NCBI RefSeq assembly: GCF_018325905.1
Contig: NZ_AP021901.1
Coordinates: forward strand, 5,984,001-6,048,000
DNA length: 64,000 bases
Reading direction: 5' to 3'
Source: Pseudomonas sp. St316
GTDB taxonomy: Bacteria; Pseudomonadota; Gammaproteobacteria; Pseudomonadales; Pseudomonadaceae
Each line of letters begins with the position of its first letter. The stretch's first letter is position 1. The position numbers and the translations under genes were made by a program. Shown piece after piece: positions 1-9,813 of the stretch. The notes under the pieces are model-generated. The model did no database searches, was not told the origin of the DNA, and saw only the letters and a program-made list of their open reading frames with translations.

Positions 1-480
1 GGCGTCGCTTTCGGCCTTGCGGTAGCCCTTGGTGTTGAGGATACCCGCCACCATGCTGCGGTTGACCCACATGTGCTGGGCCACCAGCAGGTTTTCCAGC
101 ACCGACATTTCCTTGAACAGGCGAATGTTCTGGAAGGTACGTGCCAGGCCGGCACGGTTCACCAGATGGGTGCCGCCGAACATCTTGTAGTACAGCCGAC
201 TGGCGAAGGACTTCGGCGACACGAAATCAGTCGGGCGAAACGCCTCGCCCAACAGCTTGATGACGTTGGTTTGCTCGCCACGCACGTTGAGCTCGATCTT
301 CCCGCCCGAAGCCTTGTAGAAACCGGTCAGGCAGTTGAACACCGTGGTCTTGCCCGCACCATTGGGGCCGATCAGGGCAAAGATCGAGTTGCGTTTGACT
401 TGCAGGCTGACGTCGCTGAGGGCCCTGATGCCACCGAACTGCATCATCAGGTTTTCAACTTTGAGTACGACTTCGCTCAT
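1..480 (-). CDS. livG: LivG, ATP-binding subunit of branched-chain amino-acid ABC transporter (partial)
   Basis: Reading leftward from ATG at 480 gives MSEVVLKVENLMMQFGGIRA, then the Walker A motif GPNGAGKTT about 40 residues in. This is the nucleotide-binding subunit that drives high-affinity uptake of leucine, isoleucine and valine. The C-terminal part (signature motif, Walker B) lies beyond the window, so only about 160 codons are seen. Its ATG overlaps the stop codon of livM by three bases (ATGA), which indicates translational coupling in a liv operon. The insertion after the Walker A strand (FRPTDFVSPKSFASRLYYKM region) is typical of pseudomonad LivG/BraF. Confidence 0.93.
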   Translation of the reverse strand, partial: MSEVVLKVENLMMQFGGIRALSDVSLQVKRNSIFALIGPNGAGKTTVFNCLTGFYKASGGKIELNVRGEQTNVIKLLGEAFRPTDFVSPKSFASRLYYKMFGGTHLVNRAGLARTFQNIRLFKEMSVLENLLVAQHMWVNRSMVAGILNTKGYRKAESDA

Positions 481-1757
481 GGCGCTACCCCCTTGCGCGG
501 CGTCACCCCGGTACGGCTGATACGGATCAGGCCGCGAGGACGCCAGATCATCATCAACACCATCAATACGCCGAACAGCAGCACCCGGTATTCAGAGAAG
601 CTGCGCAGCAGCTCCGGCGCCACGGTGAGCACGAACGCGGCAATCACCACGCCAACCGTCGAACCCATGCCGCCCAACACCACGATGGCCAGGATCAGCG
701 CCGACTCGAAGAAGGTGAACGAAGACGGGTTGACGAAGCCTTGGTAACTGGCAAAGAACACCCCAGCCAAGCCCGCCGTGGAGGCGCCAATGGTGAAGGC
801 CGAGAGCTTGACCAGCACATGGTTCAGGCCCATGGAGCGGCAGGCGATTTCATCCTCGCGCAAGGCTTCCCAGGCACGCCCGACTGGCATGCGGGTCAGG
901 CGATGCTTGATGTAGAGCACCAGCAGCACAACGATGAACAGCACAATGTAGATGAACAGGAATTTCAGGTTCGGGTTGTAATCGATACCGAAGAACTCAT
1001 GGAACGGCACCCCGCCATCTTTCGCTCTTCGACCAAACTCCAGGCCGAAAAAGGTAGGCGACGGCACGGGCATGCCATTCGGTCCGCCGGTAAACGACAG
1101 CCAGTTGTTGAGTATCAGGCGAATGATCTCGCCAAACCCCAGGGTCACGATGGCCAGGTAGTCACCGTGCATTCGCAAGACCGGGAAACCCAATATGCAC
1201 CCCGCCATCGCCGCCGCGATGGCCGCCAGTGGCAGTACTGTCCAGAACCCCAGCCCCAGGTATTGATAGCCCAGCGCCAGGCCATAGGCGCCGATGGCGT
1301 AGAACGCCACGTAACCCAGGTCGAGCAGCCCCGCCAGGCCGACCACGATGTTCAGGCCCAGGCCCAACAGCACATAGATCAAGCCGAGGATGACCACCGT
1401 GAGCACGTATTTGTTGGCGAAAAACGGAAACACGATGGCAATCACGATCAACGCCGGGATGATCCAGCGCAGGCGCGACTTGTAGTCCGGTGGCAGCACA
1501 TGCACGCCGGAGCCGGTGCTTTCGAAACCCTGGAGCACCTTCAACCCCTTGGGCGTTTGCAGGAACAGGCTCAAGGCAAAGCGCCCGATCATCACGATCG
1601 CCACCAGCCAGCCAACGCGGGCCGGCTGCAGGTTGAAGCTGTAGCCGTCGAGCACCACACCGACAATCGGCCCGAACACGATCAGCGAGATCAGGCCAGC
1701 CAGAATCGCGTCGATGACGCTCTTTTTGATATCAATCGATTTATTGGCAGCAGACAT
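477..1757 (-). CDS. livM: LivM, permease of branched-chain amino-acid ABC transporter
   Basis: This 426-aa inner-membrane permease is longer than the E. coli protein at the N-terminus. It has a hydrophobic hairpin at about residues 12-60, then the LivM core, including the conserved cytoplasmic loop EAW.ALREDEIACRSMGLN at about 295-315 that contacts the ATPases. It pairs with LivH to form the translocation path. It starts at ATG 1757, two bases after the livH stop, and its TGA overlaps the livG ATG, so the three genes are one transcription unit. The tail RPRGLI is typical of the family. Confidence 0.95.
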   Translation of the reverse strand: MSAANKSIDIKKSVIDAILAGLISLIVFGPIVGVVLDGYSFNLQPARVGWLVAIVMIGRFALSLFLQTPKGLKVLQGFESTGSGVHVLPPDYKSRLRWIIPALIVIAIVFPFFANKYVLTVVILGLIYVLLGLGLNIVVGLAGLLDLGYVAFYAIGAYGLALGYQYLGLGFWTVLPLAAIAAAMAGCILGFPVLRMHGDYLAIVTLGFGEIIRLILNNWLSFTGGPNGMPVPSPTFFGLEFGRRAKDGGVPFHEFFGIDYNPNLKFLFIYIVLFIVVLLVLYIKHRLTRMPVGRAWEALREDEIACRSMGLNHVLVKLSAFTIGASTAGLAGVFFASYQGFVNPSSFTFFESALILAIVVLGGMGSTVGVVIAAFVLTVAPELLRSFSEYRVLLFGVLMVLMMIWRPRGLIRISRTGVTPRKGVAP

Positions 1758-1759
1758 AC

Positions 1760-2674
<915 letters not shown>

Positions 2675-2693
2675 AACGCAATCTCACGCAGTG

Positions 2694-2808
2694 AGAACCT
2701 GCACACCCTGAGGTGTGCGGTTCTTCTAAGGAAAATACAGATCTACGTCGGAGCAATGTCAGCCACGACCGGCGCGCGGCCCTTGGAAACCGGGGCTTGC
2801 CCGGTTCC
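2694..2808 (-). terminator. Two hairpins in the binding-protein/livH gap (likely attenuating or mRNA-stabilising)
   Basis: Two inverted repeats lie between the binding-protein stop and livH. One is at 2694-2724: arms AGAACC-T-GCACACC and GGTGTGC-GGTTCT around CTGA, with one bulged base. The other is at 2785-2808: GGAAACCGGG...CCCGGTTCC. Neither has a strong T tract in the direction of transcription, so partial attenuation or 3'-end protection of the upstream message is more likely than full termination. The role is inferred from position. Confidence 0.55.
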
Positions 2809-2837
2809 AGAGGAGGCGTGGACGGTCGCTTCGGCCC

Positions 2838-3974
2838 TTACTTCTGTTTTTCCAGCTGGTGGTATTTGCCTTCCTTGTCCCACTGGTAAACCACGTAGTC
2901 GGAGACTTTCAAGTCGCCCTTGGTGTCCCATTCCTTCTTGCCCATTACGGTCTGGACCGAGTTGGCCTTGAGCCACTTGGACGCGTCTTCGCCCTTATTG
3001 GACTTGGCGCCATTGAAACCGGCGGCCAGGGCCTGGACCGAAGCGTAGGCGTACAAGGTGTAGCCTTCCGGCTCGGTGCCGTTCTTGCGGAACTCTTCAA
3101 CCACGGCCTTGCTGTCTGGCAGCAGGCGCGGGTCGGCGCCAAAGGTCATGTACACGCCATCGACGTATTGCGCGCCGCCGGCAGTGGTGACCAGTTCGTC
3201 GGTCACGATGCCATCGTCAGACATGAACTTCACGTCCTTGAGGCCTTGCTCGCGCAACTGGCGAACCAGCGGACCGGCTTCCGGGTGCAGGCCACCGAAG
3301 TAGACCACGTCGGCACCGGCCGCACGGATCTTGGTCACCACGGCACTGAAGTCTTTTTCGCCACGGGTCAGGCCTTCATACAGCACCGCGTTCACGCCGC
3401 GCTTGGCCAACTGTGCCTTGGTGGCATCCGCCAGGCCTTGGCCATAGGTGTCCTTGTCGTGCAGCACGGCCACCTTCTTGCCCTTGAGCACGTCGACGAT
3501 GTAGTCACCCGCCACGATGCCCTGCTGGTCGTCACGACCGCACATGCGGAACATCGCGCTCAAGCCGCGCTCGGTGACTGCCGGGTTGGTGGAGCCCGGG
3601 GTAATGGCGATGATGCCAGCTTCGTCGTAGACCTCCGAGGCCGGGATGGTGTTGGACGAGCAGAAGTGCCCGACCACGCCGATCACCTTGTCCTGGTCAA
3701 CCAGGCGGTTGGCCACGGCCACGGCCTGCTTGGGTTCGCAGGCGTCGTCACCCGCGACCAGTACGATCTTCTCACCGTTGACGCCACCTGCCTTGTTGAT
3801 GGCATCGGCTGCCGCCTGGGCACCTTTCATGTACTGCTCGCCAAATGCAGCGTTGGCGCCGGTCATCGGCCCCGCCACACCAAATTTCACATCAGCTTGA
3901 GCAAACGCAGAAACACCCAGCGCAGCTGCCACTGCGAGGGCCAGGAAACCTTTCTTGTAAAACGTCTGGGACAT
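2838..3974 (-). CDS. Periplasmic branched-chain amino-acid binding protein (LivK/BraC type)
   Basis: The protein is 378 aa. The start at 3974 (MSQTFYKKGF...) was chosen over an upstream in-frame codon because GGAG lies at the right distance and it gives a clean signal peptide, cleaved near AFA/QADVKFG. The mature protein has the Leu/Ile/Val-binding fold: VAGPMTGANAAFGEQ near the N-terminus and a conserved Cys pair (DDACEP and FRMCGRDD). It delivers ligand to LivHM. Expression probably depends on sigma-54 (see the element at 4037). The closest named homologue is BraC; I leave the symbol empty because livK and braC are used interchangeably. Confidence 0.93.
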   Translation of the reverse strand: MSQTFYKKGFLALAVAAALGVSAFAQADVKFGVAGPMTGANAAFGEQYMKGAQAAADAINKAGGVNGEKIVLVAGDDACEPKQAVAVANRLVDQDKVIGVVGHFCSSNTIPASEVYDEAGIIAITPGSTNPAVTERGLSAMFRMCGRDDQQGIVAGDYIVDVLKGKKVAVLHDKDTYGQGLADATKAQLAKRGVNAVLYEGLTRGEKDFSAVVTKIRAAGADVVYFGGLHPEAGPLVRQLREQGLKDVKFMSDDGIVTDELVTTAGGAQYVDGVYMTFGADPRLLPDSKAVVEEFRKNGTEPEGYTLYAYASVQALAAGFNGAKSNKGEDASKWLKANSVQTVMGKKEWDTKGDLKVSDYVVYQWDKEGKYHQLEKQK

Positions 3975-4036
3975 GAGGTGGTGCTCCAAGGTTTTTTTTA
4001 GTTGGCACTGCGACTTCATTTCACTGAAAAGCTCAG

Positions 4037-4052
4037 AGCAAGGGCCGTGCCA
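4037..4052 (-). promoter_or_regulatory. Sigma-54 (-24/-12) promoter of the branched-chain amino-acid transport operon
   Basis: On the minus strand the sequence reads TGGCACGGCCCTTGCT, an exact match to the sigma-54 consensus TGGCAC-N5-TTGC. It sits about 63 bp upstream of the binding-protein ATG, giving a leader of roughly 50 nt. This implies activation by an enhancer-binding protein such as NtrC; I identified no enhancer site. The rest of the gap (3975-4344) shows only A/T-rich stretches and no gene. Confidence 0.8.
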
Positions 4053-4344
4053 TCGGTTTTTTATTCTGAAAAAAGTCGCTGCTTTATTGTTATTTCGACT
4101 GTTTCGAGCCCTTTTTCATAGGGCGTGCAACCGTCTAAACCGCACGAGGTGCAACCTTTTAATTAAATGGGTGAAACCCTCCGTGAGCCATCATTGCAAC
4201 CATCGCACGAAACGGCGTGCAACCAGTGTGTAACAACCCACGTCACCGAACTGCACACTGTCGGTGCGCGATTGCTACAACCCGCACCATAACAGGCTAG
4301 ACGCTACGCCGAAAAACGCGGGTTCCAGCAACAATTTTCAACAC

Positions 4345-5628
4345 TCAAATGACGATCCGCAGGCACTGGCCCGCGTGATACAGCGAAAAGCCCGCCTCAT
4401 ACAGGCAGCTGCGCAACCCCACCCCGGCCAGTGGCTGCATGGGTGTGAACGGGATGGGCAGGGCCTGGGCATTGCCGTGGCACAGGTAGTCGGCGAACGC
4501 CTTGCCGACCACCGTGCCGGTGGTCACGCCCCGGCCGTTGTAGCCGGTCACGGCCACCAGCCCGGGGGCCGGCTCGAACAGACGCATCAAGTGATCGGGG
4601 GTAAAGGCAATGCAACCGGTCCAGGTGCACTCCCACTCCACCGACTTGAGGTAAGGAAAATAGTGCTGCTGCACCCGATCGGCCCAAGCCTTGAGGAACC
4701 AGGTCGGCTTGCGGTTGCCGTTGCCCAGGCTGCCCAGCAGCAAACGGCCGTCCTTGTCCCGGCGGATGCTGCTCAACACCTGGCGGGTATCCCACGAGCC
4801 CTGCCCGCCCGGCAGAATGCGTCGGGCAGCCTCGTCGGTCAGCGGGACCGAGGCGACCTGATAGTAATAACCGGGGAAGAAATTGCGCCGCAGTTCGGTC
4901 CAGTCGCCCTCGGTATAGGCGTTGGACGCGATCACCACCTGCTCGGCCAGCACCGAACCCTGGGCAGTCTGCACCGACCAGCGCTGGCCTTGGCGTTCCA
5001 GGCGCGTCACCGATGAATGGTCGAACAACTGGCCGCCAAGGTCCGTGGCGGCCTTGGCCAACCCGCTGGTGTAGGCCATCGGGTTGAGCGTGCCGGCGCG
5101 ACGGTCGAGCAGTGCCGCAGCGATTTTCGACGTGCCGGTGGCCTCGACACAGGCCGGGCCGGTGAGCAATTGCACCGGGGCACCGCGGCGCTTCCATTGT
5201 TCTTCGCGACTGCGCAGGTCGGCCTCGCCCCGGGCGTTATGGGCCATGTGCAAGGTGCCTTCGCGGCGCAGCTGGCAATCAATGTTGTATTTATCGACAA
5301 GACTGAACACCAGGGCCGGCGCGGCCCCCAGCATGCGGTTGAGCTGGCTGCCCACCGCCTCGCCGAACCCGGCCTCGATGTCATCCGGCGGGATCCACAG
5401 GCCGGCGTTGACCAACCCGACGTTACGCCCCGATCCACCATTGCCCGCCCGATGGGCTTCCAGCACAACCACGCGCTTGCCTTGTTCGAGCAAATGCACC
5501 GCTGCCGACAACCCGGTAAAACCCGCACCGATAACGCAGACATCGGCCGTGACTTCACCGGTGAGCACGCTGTTTTCAGGCCTTTGCGGCGTTAGTTTTT
5601 CCCACAGACATTCTTCGCGTAACGGCAT
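4345..5628 (-). CDS. amaA: FAD-dependent amine oxidase, probable L-pipecolate oxidase AmaA
   Basis: This 427-aa DAO-family flavoprotein has a dinucleotide-binding motif VIGAGFTGLSAA at about residues 32-43, followed by VVLEAHRAGNGGSGRN. The C-terminal FAD loop GYNGRGVTTGTVVGKAFADY is present. The start MPLREECLWE at 5628 has GGAG upstream, and the longer frame from 5658 lacks this. The gene lies beside an aldehyde dehydrogenase and a LysR gene, as in the amaA-amaB cluster of P. putida, where it oxidises L-pipecolate to piperideine-6-carboxylate in lysine catabolism. The family alone does not fix the substrate; the assignment rests on the neighbours. Confidence 0.8.
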   Translation of the reverse strand: MPLREECLWEKLTPQRPENSVLTGEVTADVCVIGAGFTGLSAAVHLLEQGKRVVVLEAHRAGNGGSGRNVGLVNAGLWIPPDDIEAGFGEAVGSQLNRMLGAAPALVFSLVDKYNIDCQLRREGTLHMAHNARGEADLRSREEQWKRRGAPVQLLTGPACVEATGTSKIAAALLDRRAGTLNPMAYTSGLAKAATDLGGQLFDHSSVTRLERQGQRWSVQTAQGSVLAEQVVIASNAYTEGDWTELRRNFFPGYYYQVASVPLTDEAARRILPGGQGSWDTRQVLSSIRRDKDGRLLLGSLGNGNRKPTWFLKAWADRVQQHYFPYLKSVEWECTWTGCIAFTPDHLMRLFEPAPGLVAVTGYNGRGVTTGTVVGKAFADYLCHGNAQALPIPFTPMQPLAGVGLRSCLYEAGFSLYHAGQCLRIVI

Positions 5629-5670
5629 TGCCAGACTCCGAAAATGAAACCCAACCACTACACAATTCAG

Positions 5671-5760
5671 TGCGGGAGCGAGCGTGCTCGCGATAGTGGT
5701 GGGTCATTCAACATCCATGTCGACTGATCCACCGCCTTCGCGAGCGAGCTCGCTCCCACA
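5671..5760. repeat. REP pair (inverted) between amaA and amaB
   Basis: Left arm GCGGGAGCGAGCGTGCTCGC and right arm GCGAGCGAGCTCGCTCCCAC are separated by about 45 bp. This is a convergent pair of pseudomonad REP sequences filling the gap between amaB and amaA. It can form a large stem-loop and may lower read-through or protect the 3' end of the amaB message. Confidence 0.85.
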
Positions 5761-5777
5761 AGGGTCCTGCATTGGCT

Positions 5778-7268
5778 TCAGTCGAACGTAATCCCCTGGG
5801 CCAACGGCAACTCCAGTGAGTAGTTCACGGTGTTGGTCTGGCGGCGCATGTAGCCGCGCCAGGCGTCGGAACCGGATTCGCGACCGCCGCCGGTTTCTTT
5901 TTCACCACCGAATGCGCCACCGATCTCCGCGCCGCTCGGGCCAATGTTGACGTTGGCGATGCCGCAGTCGCTGCCCACCGCCGACATGAATTGCTCGGCT
6001 TCACGCACGTCGGTGGTGAAGATGCAGGACGACAGGCCTTGAGGCACGGAATTGTTCAGGTGCAAGGCCTCGGCAAAGTCCTTGTAGCCGACCACGTACA
6101 GGATCGGTGCGAAGGTTTCGTGGCGCACCACATCGCTTTGCTCGGGCATCTCGACGATGGCTGGCGAGACGTAATAGGCATTCGGGAACTGGTCTTCAAG
6201 CTGGCGCTTGCCGCCAAAGACTCGCCCGCCTTCGCTCAAGGCCTGCTCTAGTGCATCCTGCATGTTGTCGAAGCTGTGCTTGTCGATCAGCGGCCCGACC
6301 AGGTTGCCTTCCAACGGATGGCCGATACGCACTTTCGAATAGGCGGCCTTGAGGCGGGTGACGATTTCTTCCTTCACCGACTCGTGGGCAATCAGCCGGC
6401 GCAGGGTGGTGCAACGCTGGCCGGCGGTGCCGACGGCACTGAACAGGATGGCGCGCACGGCCATGTCCAGGTCGGCGCTCGGTGCCAGGATCATGGCGTT
6501 GTTGCCGCCCAGTTCCAGAATGCTGCGGGCGAACCGCGCAGCGACCTTCGGTGCCACTTCACGGCCCATGCGGGTGCTGCCCGTGGCGCTGATCAACGCC
6601 ACACGCGGGTCATCCACCAACGCTTCACCGGCATCGCGACCGCCGATGATCACCTGGCTCAGGTACGGGGGCGCGTCGCTGAAATTCTTCAGCACACGCT
6701 CGAACAGCGCCTGGCACGCCAGGGCGGTGAGCGGGGTCTTTTCCGACGGTTTCCAGATCACGGCGTTGCCGCACACCAGCGCCAGCGTGGTGTTCCAGGC
6801 CCAGACCGCCACCGGGAAGTTGAAGGCGCTGATCACGCCGACCACGCCCAGCGGATGCCAGGACTCACGCATGTGGTGGCCCGGACGCTCGGAGGCGATG
6901 GTCAGGCCGTACAGCTGGCGGGACAGGCCGACGGCGAAGTCGCAGATGTCGATCATCTCTTGCACTTCACCCAGGCCTTCCTGGGTGATCTTGCCGGCTT
7001 CCCACGACACCAGTTCGCCAAGGTCGGCCTTGTATTCACGCAACAGGTCGCCAAATTGACGCACCAGCTCGCCGCGACGTGGGGCCGGCACCTGGCGCCA
7101 CAGGTCGAAGGCGTGTTCGGCACGGCTGACCTGCTGCTCGACTTCAGCCGCGCCTTCCCAGTTCACGGCGCCAATACGGCTGCCATCAACGGGCGAATGC
7201 ACCGGTTGTGTGCCGTTCTGGTACAGGGCCGAGTCGACGCCCAAGCGATCAAGCAATGCAGCAACCAT
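5778..7268 (-). CDS. amaB: Aldehyde dehydrogenase, probable L-aminoadipate-semialdehyde (piperideine-6-carboxylate) dehydrogenase AmaB
   Basis: The protein has 496 aa, full length for the ALDH7 group. The catalytic Cys lies in GTAGQRCTT at about residue 290 and the general-base Glu in LELGGNNAM at about 255. The NAD-binding motif GSTRMGREVA is at about 232. It would oxidise the semialdehyde made by the neighbouring flavoprotein to L-2-aminoadipate. It starts at ATG 7268. It is transcribed away from the LysR gene across a 177-bp intergenic region and toward amaA, from which a REP pair separates it, so the two may be co-transcribed or use separate promoters. Confidence 0.87.
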   Translation of the reverse strand: MVAALLDRLGVDSALYQNGTQPVHSPVDGSRIGAVNWEGAAEVEQQVSRAEHAFDLWRQVPAPRRGELVRQFGDLLREYKADLGELVSWEAGKITQEGLGEVQEMIDICDFAVGLSRQLYGLTIASERPGHHMRESWHPLGVVGVISAFNFPVAVWAWNTTLALVCGNAVIWKPSEKTPLTALACQALFERVLKNFSDAPPYLSQVIIGGRDAGEALVDDPRVALISATGSTRMGREVAPKVAARFARSILELGGNNAMILAPSADLDMAVRAILFSAVGTAGQRCTTLRRLIAHESVKEEIVTRLKAAYSKVRIGHPLEGNLVGPLIDKHSFDNMQDALEQALSEGGRVFGGKRQLEDQFPNAYYVSPAIVEMPEQSDVVRHETFAPILYVVGYKDFAEALHLNNSVPQGLSSCIFTTDVREAEQFMSAVGSDCGIANVNIGPSGAEIGGAFGGEKETGGGRESGSDAWRGYMRRQTNTVNYSLELPLAQGITFD

Positions 7269-7395
7269 GGAAATTTCCTCACACGAAAGACAAAAGGAGT
7301 GGCAGCCGGACGAATGCGACTGATCAGACCTGTAGTTGTAGCTGGCTCGAGACTTGCCAACAAACGACCTTTAAGCGAGATATCATTCCGTTTAT

Positions 7396-7410
7396 TCATG
7401 CTGGCCATGA
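7396..7410. promoter_or_regulatory. Candidate LysR-type operator between amaB and the regulator gene
   Basis: The perfect dyad TCATG-CTGGC-CATGA lies 36 bp before the LysR start and about 130 bp before amaB. LysR-type regulators bind interrupted dyads in such divergent intergenic regions, often near their own start. This is a candidate only; it is not the classic T-N11-A spacing. Confidence 0.35.
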
Positions 7411-7445
7411 CCGGATAAGCAGCGCCACAAGAAATAAGGCCTCAT

Positions 7446-8351
7446 ATGCTCAACAAACGCTATTTGCCGTCGATCACGGCGCTGCAATGCTTCGAAGCGG
7501 TGACCCGCCACCTGAGCTTCACCCGTGCCGCCGAAGAGCTGAACCTGACCCAGAGCGCCGTCAGCAAACAAGTCGCGCAACTGGAGGAGCTGCTGCAGCA
7601 CTTGCTGTTCCGGCGCGTGCGCCGACGCTTGCAGCTGACGCCCGCCGGTGATTTGTACCTGGGGGAAGTGCGAAAAATCCTCACGCAGGTGGAGATGTCT
7701 ACGCACTACCTGCGCTCCTACGGTGGCGACACCGAAGTCCTGCGCGTTTCCACGCCTCCGACCTTCGGTGCCCGCTGGCTGGTCCCACGCTTGAAAGGCT
7801 GGCGACTGCGGCATCCGACGATTCACTTGGACCTGTGCAGCGAGCAGGAGGCCGATGACTTGCTGCAAGGGCGCAGCGACCTGGCGTTCTATTTCGGCCA
7901 CGGTTCGCGACCCGGCACCGAATCCCTGAAGCTGTTTGGTGAAGAACTGGTGCCGGTCTGCGCGCCCGGCAGCCTGCCTGCGCAGCCTTTCACCGACCCG
8001 ACCCAACTGGCCGAGCTGGTGCTGCTGCAAAACGCCTCGCGGCCCCAGGCTTGGCACGACTGGTTCGACCACCAGGGCTACCACACCGAACACAGCTACC
8101 ACGGGCCGCGTTTCGAAACCTTCTACATGTGCATTCGCGCGGCCCAGGTCGGCTGCGGCGTCGCCCTGCTGCCGCGGTTTCTGGTGGAAGAAGAACTGGC
8201 CGACGGCAAACTGGTCATCCCCTGGCCCCACGCGATGCCCAGCACCAATGCCTATTACCTGGCCTATCCGGAACATTCGGCGGAGGTGCCCAAGGTGCGG
8301 CTTTTTGTGGAGTGGATGCTGGAGCAGATCGAGCACGCGGATGCACCGTAG
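7446..8351 (+). CDS. LysR-family transcriptional regulator (likely controls amaAB)
   Basis: This 301-aa protein has an N-terminal winged helix-turn-helix: LPSITALQCFEAVTRHLSFT then RAAEELNLTQSAVSKQVAQL at about residues 25-45, followed by the inducer-binding domain (VSTPPTFGARWLVPRLKGW). The sequence after the HTH resembles the GcvA/AmpR subgroup. It is divergent from amaB, so regulation of pipecolate/lysine catabolism is the natural guess. Its TAG stop at 8349-8351 lies inside the left arm of the inverted repeat at 8348-8443. Confidence 0.92.
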   Translation: MLNKRYLPSITALQCFEAVTRHLSFTRAAEELNLTQSAVSKQVAQLEELLQHLLFRRVRRRLQLTPAGDLYLGEVRKILTQVEMSTHYLRSYGGDTEVLRVSTPPTFGARWLVPRLKGWRLRHPTIHLDLCSEQEADDLLQGRSDLAFYFGHGSRPGTESLKLFGEELVPVCAPGSLPAQPFTDPTQLAELVLLQNASRPQAWHDWFDHQGYHTEHSYHGPRFETFYMCIRAAQVGCGVALLPRFLVEEELADGKLVIPWPHAMPSTNAYYLAYPEHSAEVPKVRLFVEWMLEQIEHADAP

Positions 8352-8443
8352 GAGCTGCCGAAGGCTGCGATCTTTTGATCTTTCTCTTGAGATTCGATGA
8401 GCGGGGGAAAGATCGCAGCCTCGCTTCGCTCGACAGCTCCTAC
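8348..8443. repeat. Second-family inverted repeat (GTAGGAGCTG...CAGCTCCTAC)
   Basis: Outer arms GTAGGAGCTGCCGAAGGCTG... and ...CGCTCGACAGCTCCTAC enclose inner arms AAGATC/GATCTTT and GCTGCGATC/GATCGCAGC. A close copy is at 16920-17015. It is distinct in sequence from the GTGGGAGCGAGC REP family. The left end overlaps the stop codon of the LysR gene. The remaining gap to 8582 shows no gene. Confidence 0.8.
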
Positions 8444-8582
8444 GCACCCTGCAGGGAGGATAAATAGCTTTGCCACAGAAAATACTGGCAATACCCGCCC
8501 CGGTTATGCGCCACTAGCCGCCTCACTTAAAAACCGCTGCATCCCGCTGCCCGCCGCAGCGGCCTGTCTGGAGATGCCCGCC

Positions 8583-9809
8583 ATGAGCGAGAGCGTATTT
8601 GCCGATCGTATCGTGCAGAACCTGCTCGACACCGACTTCTACAAACTGACGATGATGCAGGCGGTGTTGCACAACTACCCCAACGTCGAAGTCGAATGGG
8701 AGTTTCGTTGCCGCAACAGCGAAGACCTGCGCCCCTACCTGGCGGAGATCCGCTTTCAGATCGAGCGCCTGGCCGAGTTGAGCCTGAGCGCCGACCAGTT
8801 GGGTTTCCTGGAGCGCATCAGCTTTCTGAAGCCGGACTTCCTGCGGTTCCTGGGCCTGTTTCGCTTCAACTTGCGCTACGTGCACACCGGTATCGAAAAC
8901 GGTGAGTTGTTCATCCGCCTGCGCGGGCCGTGGCTGCACGTCATTCTGTTCGAAGTGCCGCTGCTGGCCATCGTCAGCGAGGTGCGCAATCGTTATCGCT
9001 ATCGTGAAATCGTCCTGGAACAGACGCGGGAACAGCTTTATCGCAAGTTCGACTGGTTGAGCGCCAACGCCAGCGCCGAAGAACTGTCCGAACTGCAAGT
9101 CGCGGACTTCGGCACCCGTCGTCGTTTTTCCTTCCGTGTCCAGGAAGAAGTGGTGAACGTGCTCAAGCACGACTTCCCCGGGCGTTTCGTCGGCACCAGT
9201 AACGTGCACCTGTCCCGGGAGTTGGACATGAAGCCCCTGGGCACCATGGCCCATGAGTGGATCATGGCCCACCAGCAATTGGGCCCGCGGCTGATCGACA
9301 GCCAGATCGCCGCCCTCGATTGCTGGGTACGCGAGTACCGAGGCCTGCTGGGGATCGCCCTGACCGATTGCATCACCATGGACGCCTTCCTCAAGGATTT
9401 CGATCTGTTCTTCGCCAAGCTGTTCGACGGCTTGCGCCATGACTCGGGCGACCCGGTGATCTGGGCCGAAAAAGCCATTGCCCACTACCATAAGCTCGGC
9501 ATCGACCCGATGAGCAAGACCCTGGTGTTCTCCGATAGCCTGACATTGCCCAAATGCCTGGAGATTTTTCGGGCATTGCGTGGTCGCATTAATGTCAGCT
9601 TCGGTATTGGCACCAACCTGACGTGTGACATTCCAGGTGTAGAGCCGATGAGCATCGTGCTTAAAATGATCAGCTGTGATGGGCAACCCGTGGCCAAGAT
9701 TTCAGACGAGCCCGGCAAGACCCACTGCAAAGACCCGAATTTCGTCGCCTACATGCGACACGTTTTCCAAGTACCTGCCGCCCTTTCTGACACATCAAGC
9801 AAGGAGTGA
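8583..9809 (+). CDS. pncB: Nicotinate phosphoribosyltransferase
   Basis: This 408-aa enzyme converts nicotinate, PRPP and ATP to nicotinate mononucleotide in NAD salvage. The start [12 protein letters not shown] at 8583 has GGAG ten bases upstream and fits the usual length near 400 aa. Family motifs seen: [15 protein letters not shown] at about 12-26, [13 protein letters not shown] at about 172, [24 protein letters not shown] at about 205 with the phosphorylatable His, and [14 protein letters not shown] at about 290. nadE begins four bases after its stop, so the two NAD-synthesis genes form an operon. Confidence 0.96.
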   Translation: MSESVFADRIVQNLLDTDFYKLTMMQAVLHNYPNVEVEWEFRCRNSEDLRPYLAEIRFQIERLAELSLSADQLGFLERISFLKPDFLRFLGLFRFNLRYVHTGIENGELFIRLRGPWLHVILFEVPLLAIVSEVRNRYRYREIVLEQTREQLYRKFDWLSANASAEELSELQVADFGTRRRFSFRVQEEVVNVLKHDFPGRFVGTSNVHLSRELDMKPLGTMAHEWIMAHQQLGPRLIDSQIAALDCWVREYRGLLGIALTDCITMDAFLKDFDLFFAKLFDGLRHDSGDPVIWAEKAIAHYHKLGIDPMSKTLVFSDSLTLPKCLEIFRALRGRINVSFGIGTNLTCDIPGVEPMSIVLKMISCDGQPVAKISDEPGKTHCKDPNFVAYMRHVFQVPAALSDTSSKE

Positions 9810-9813
9810 ATTC

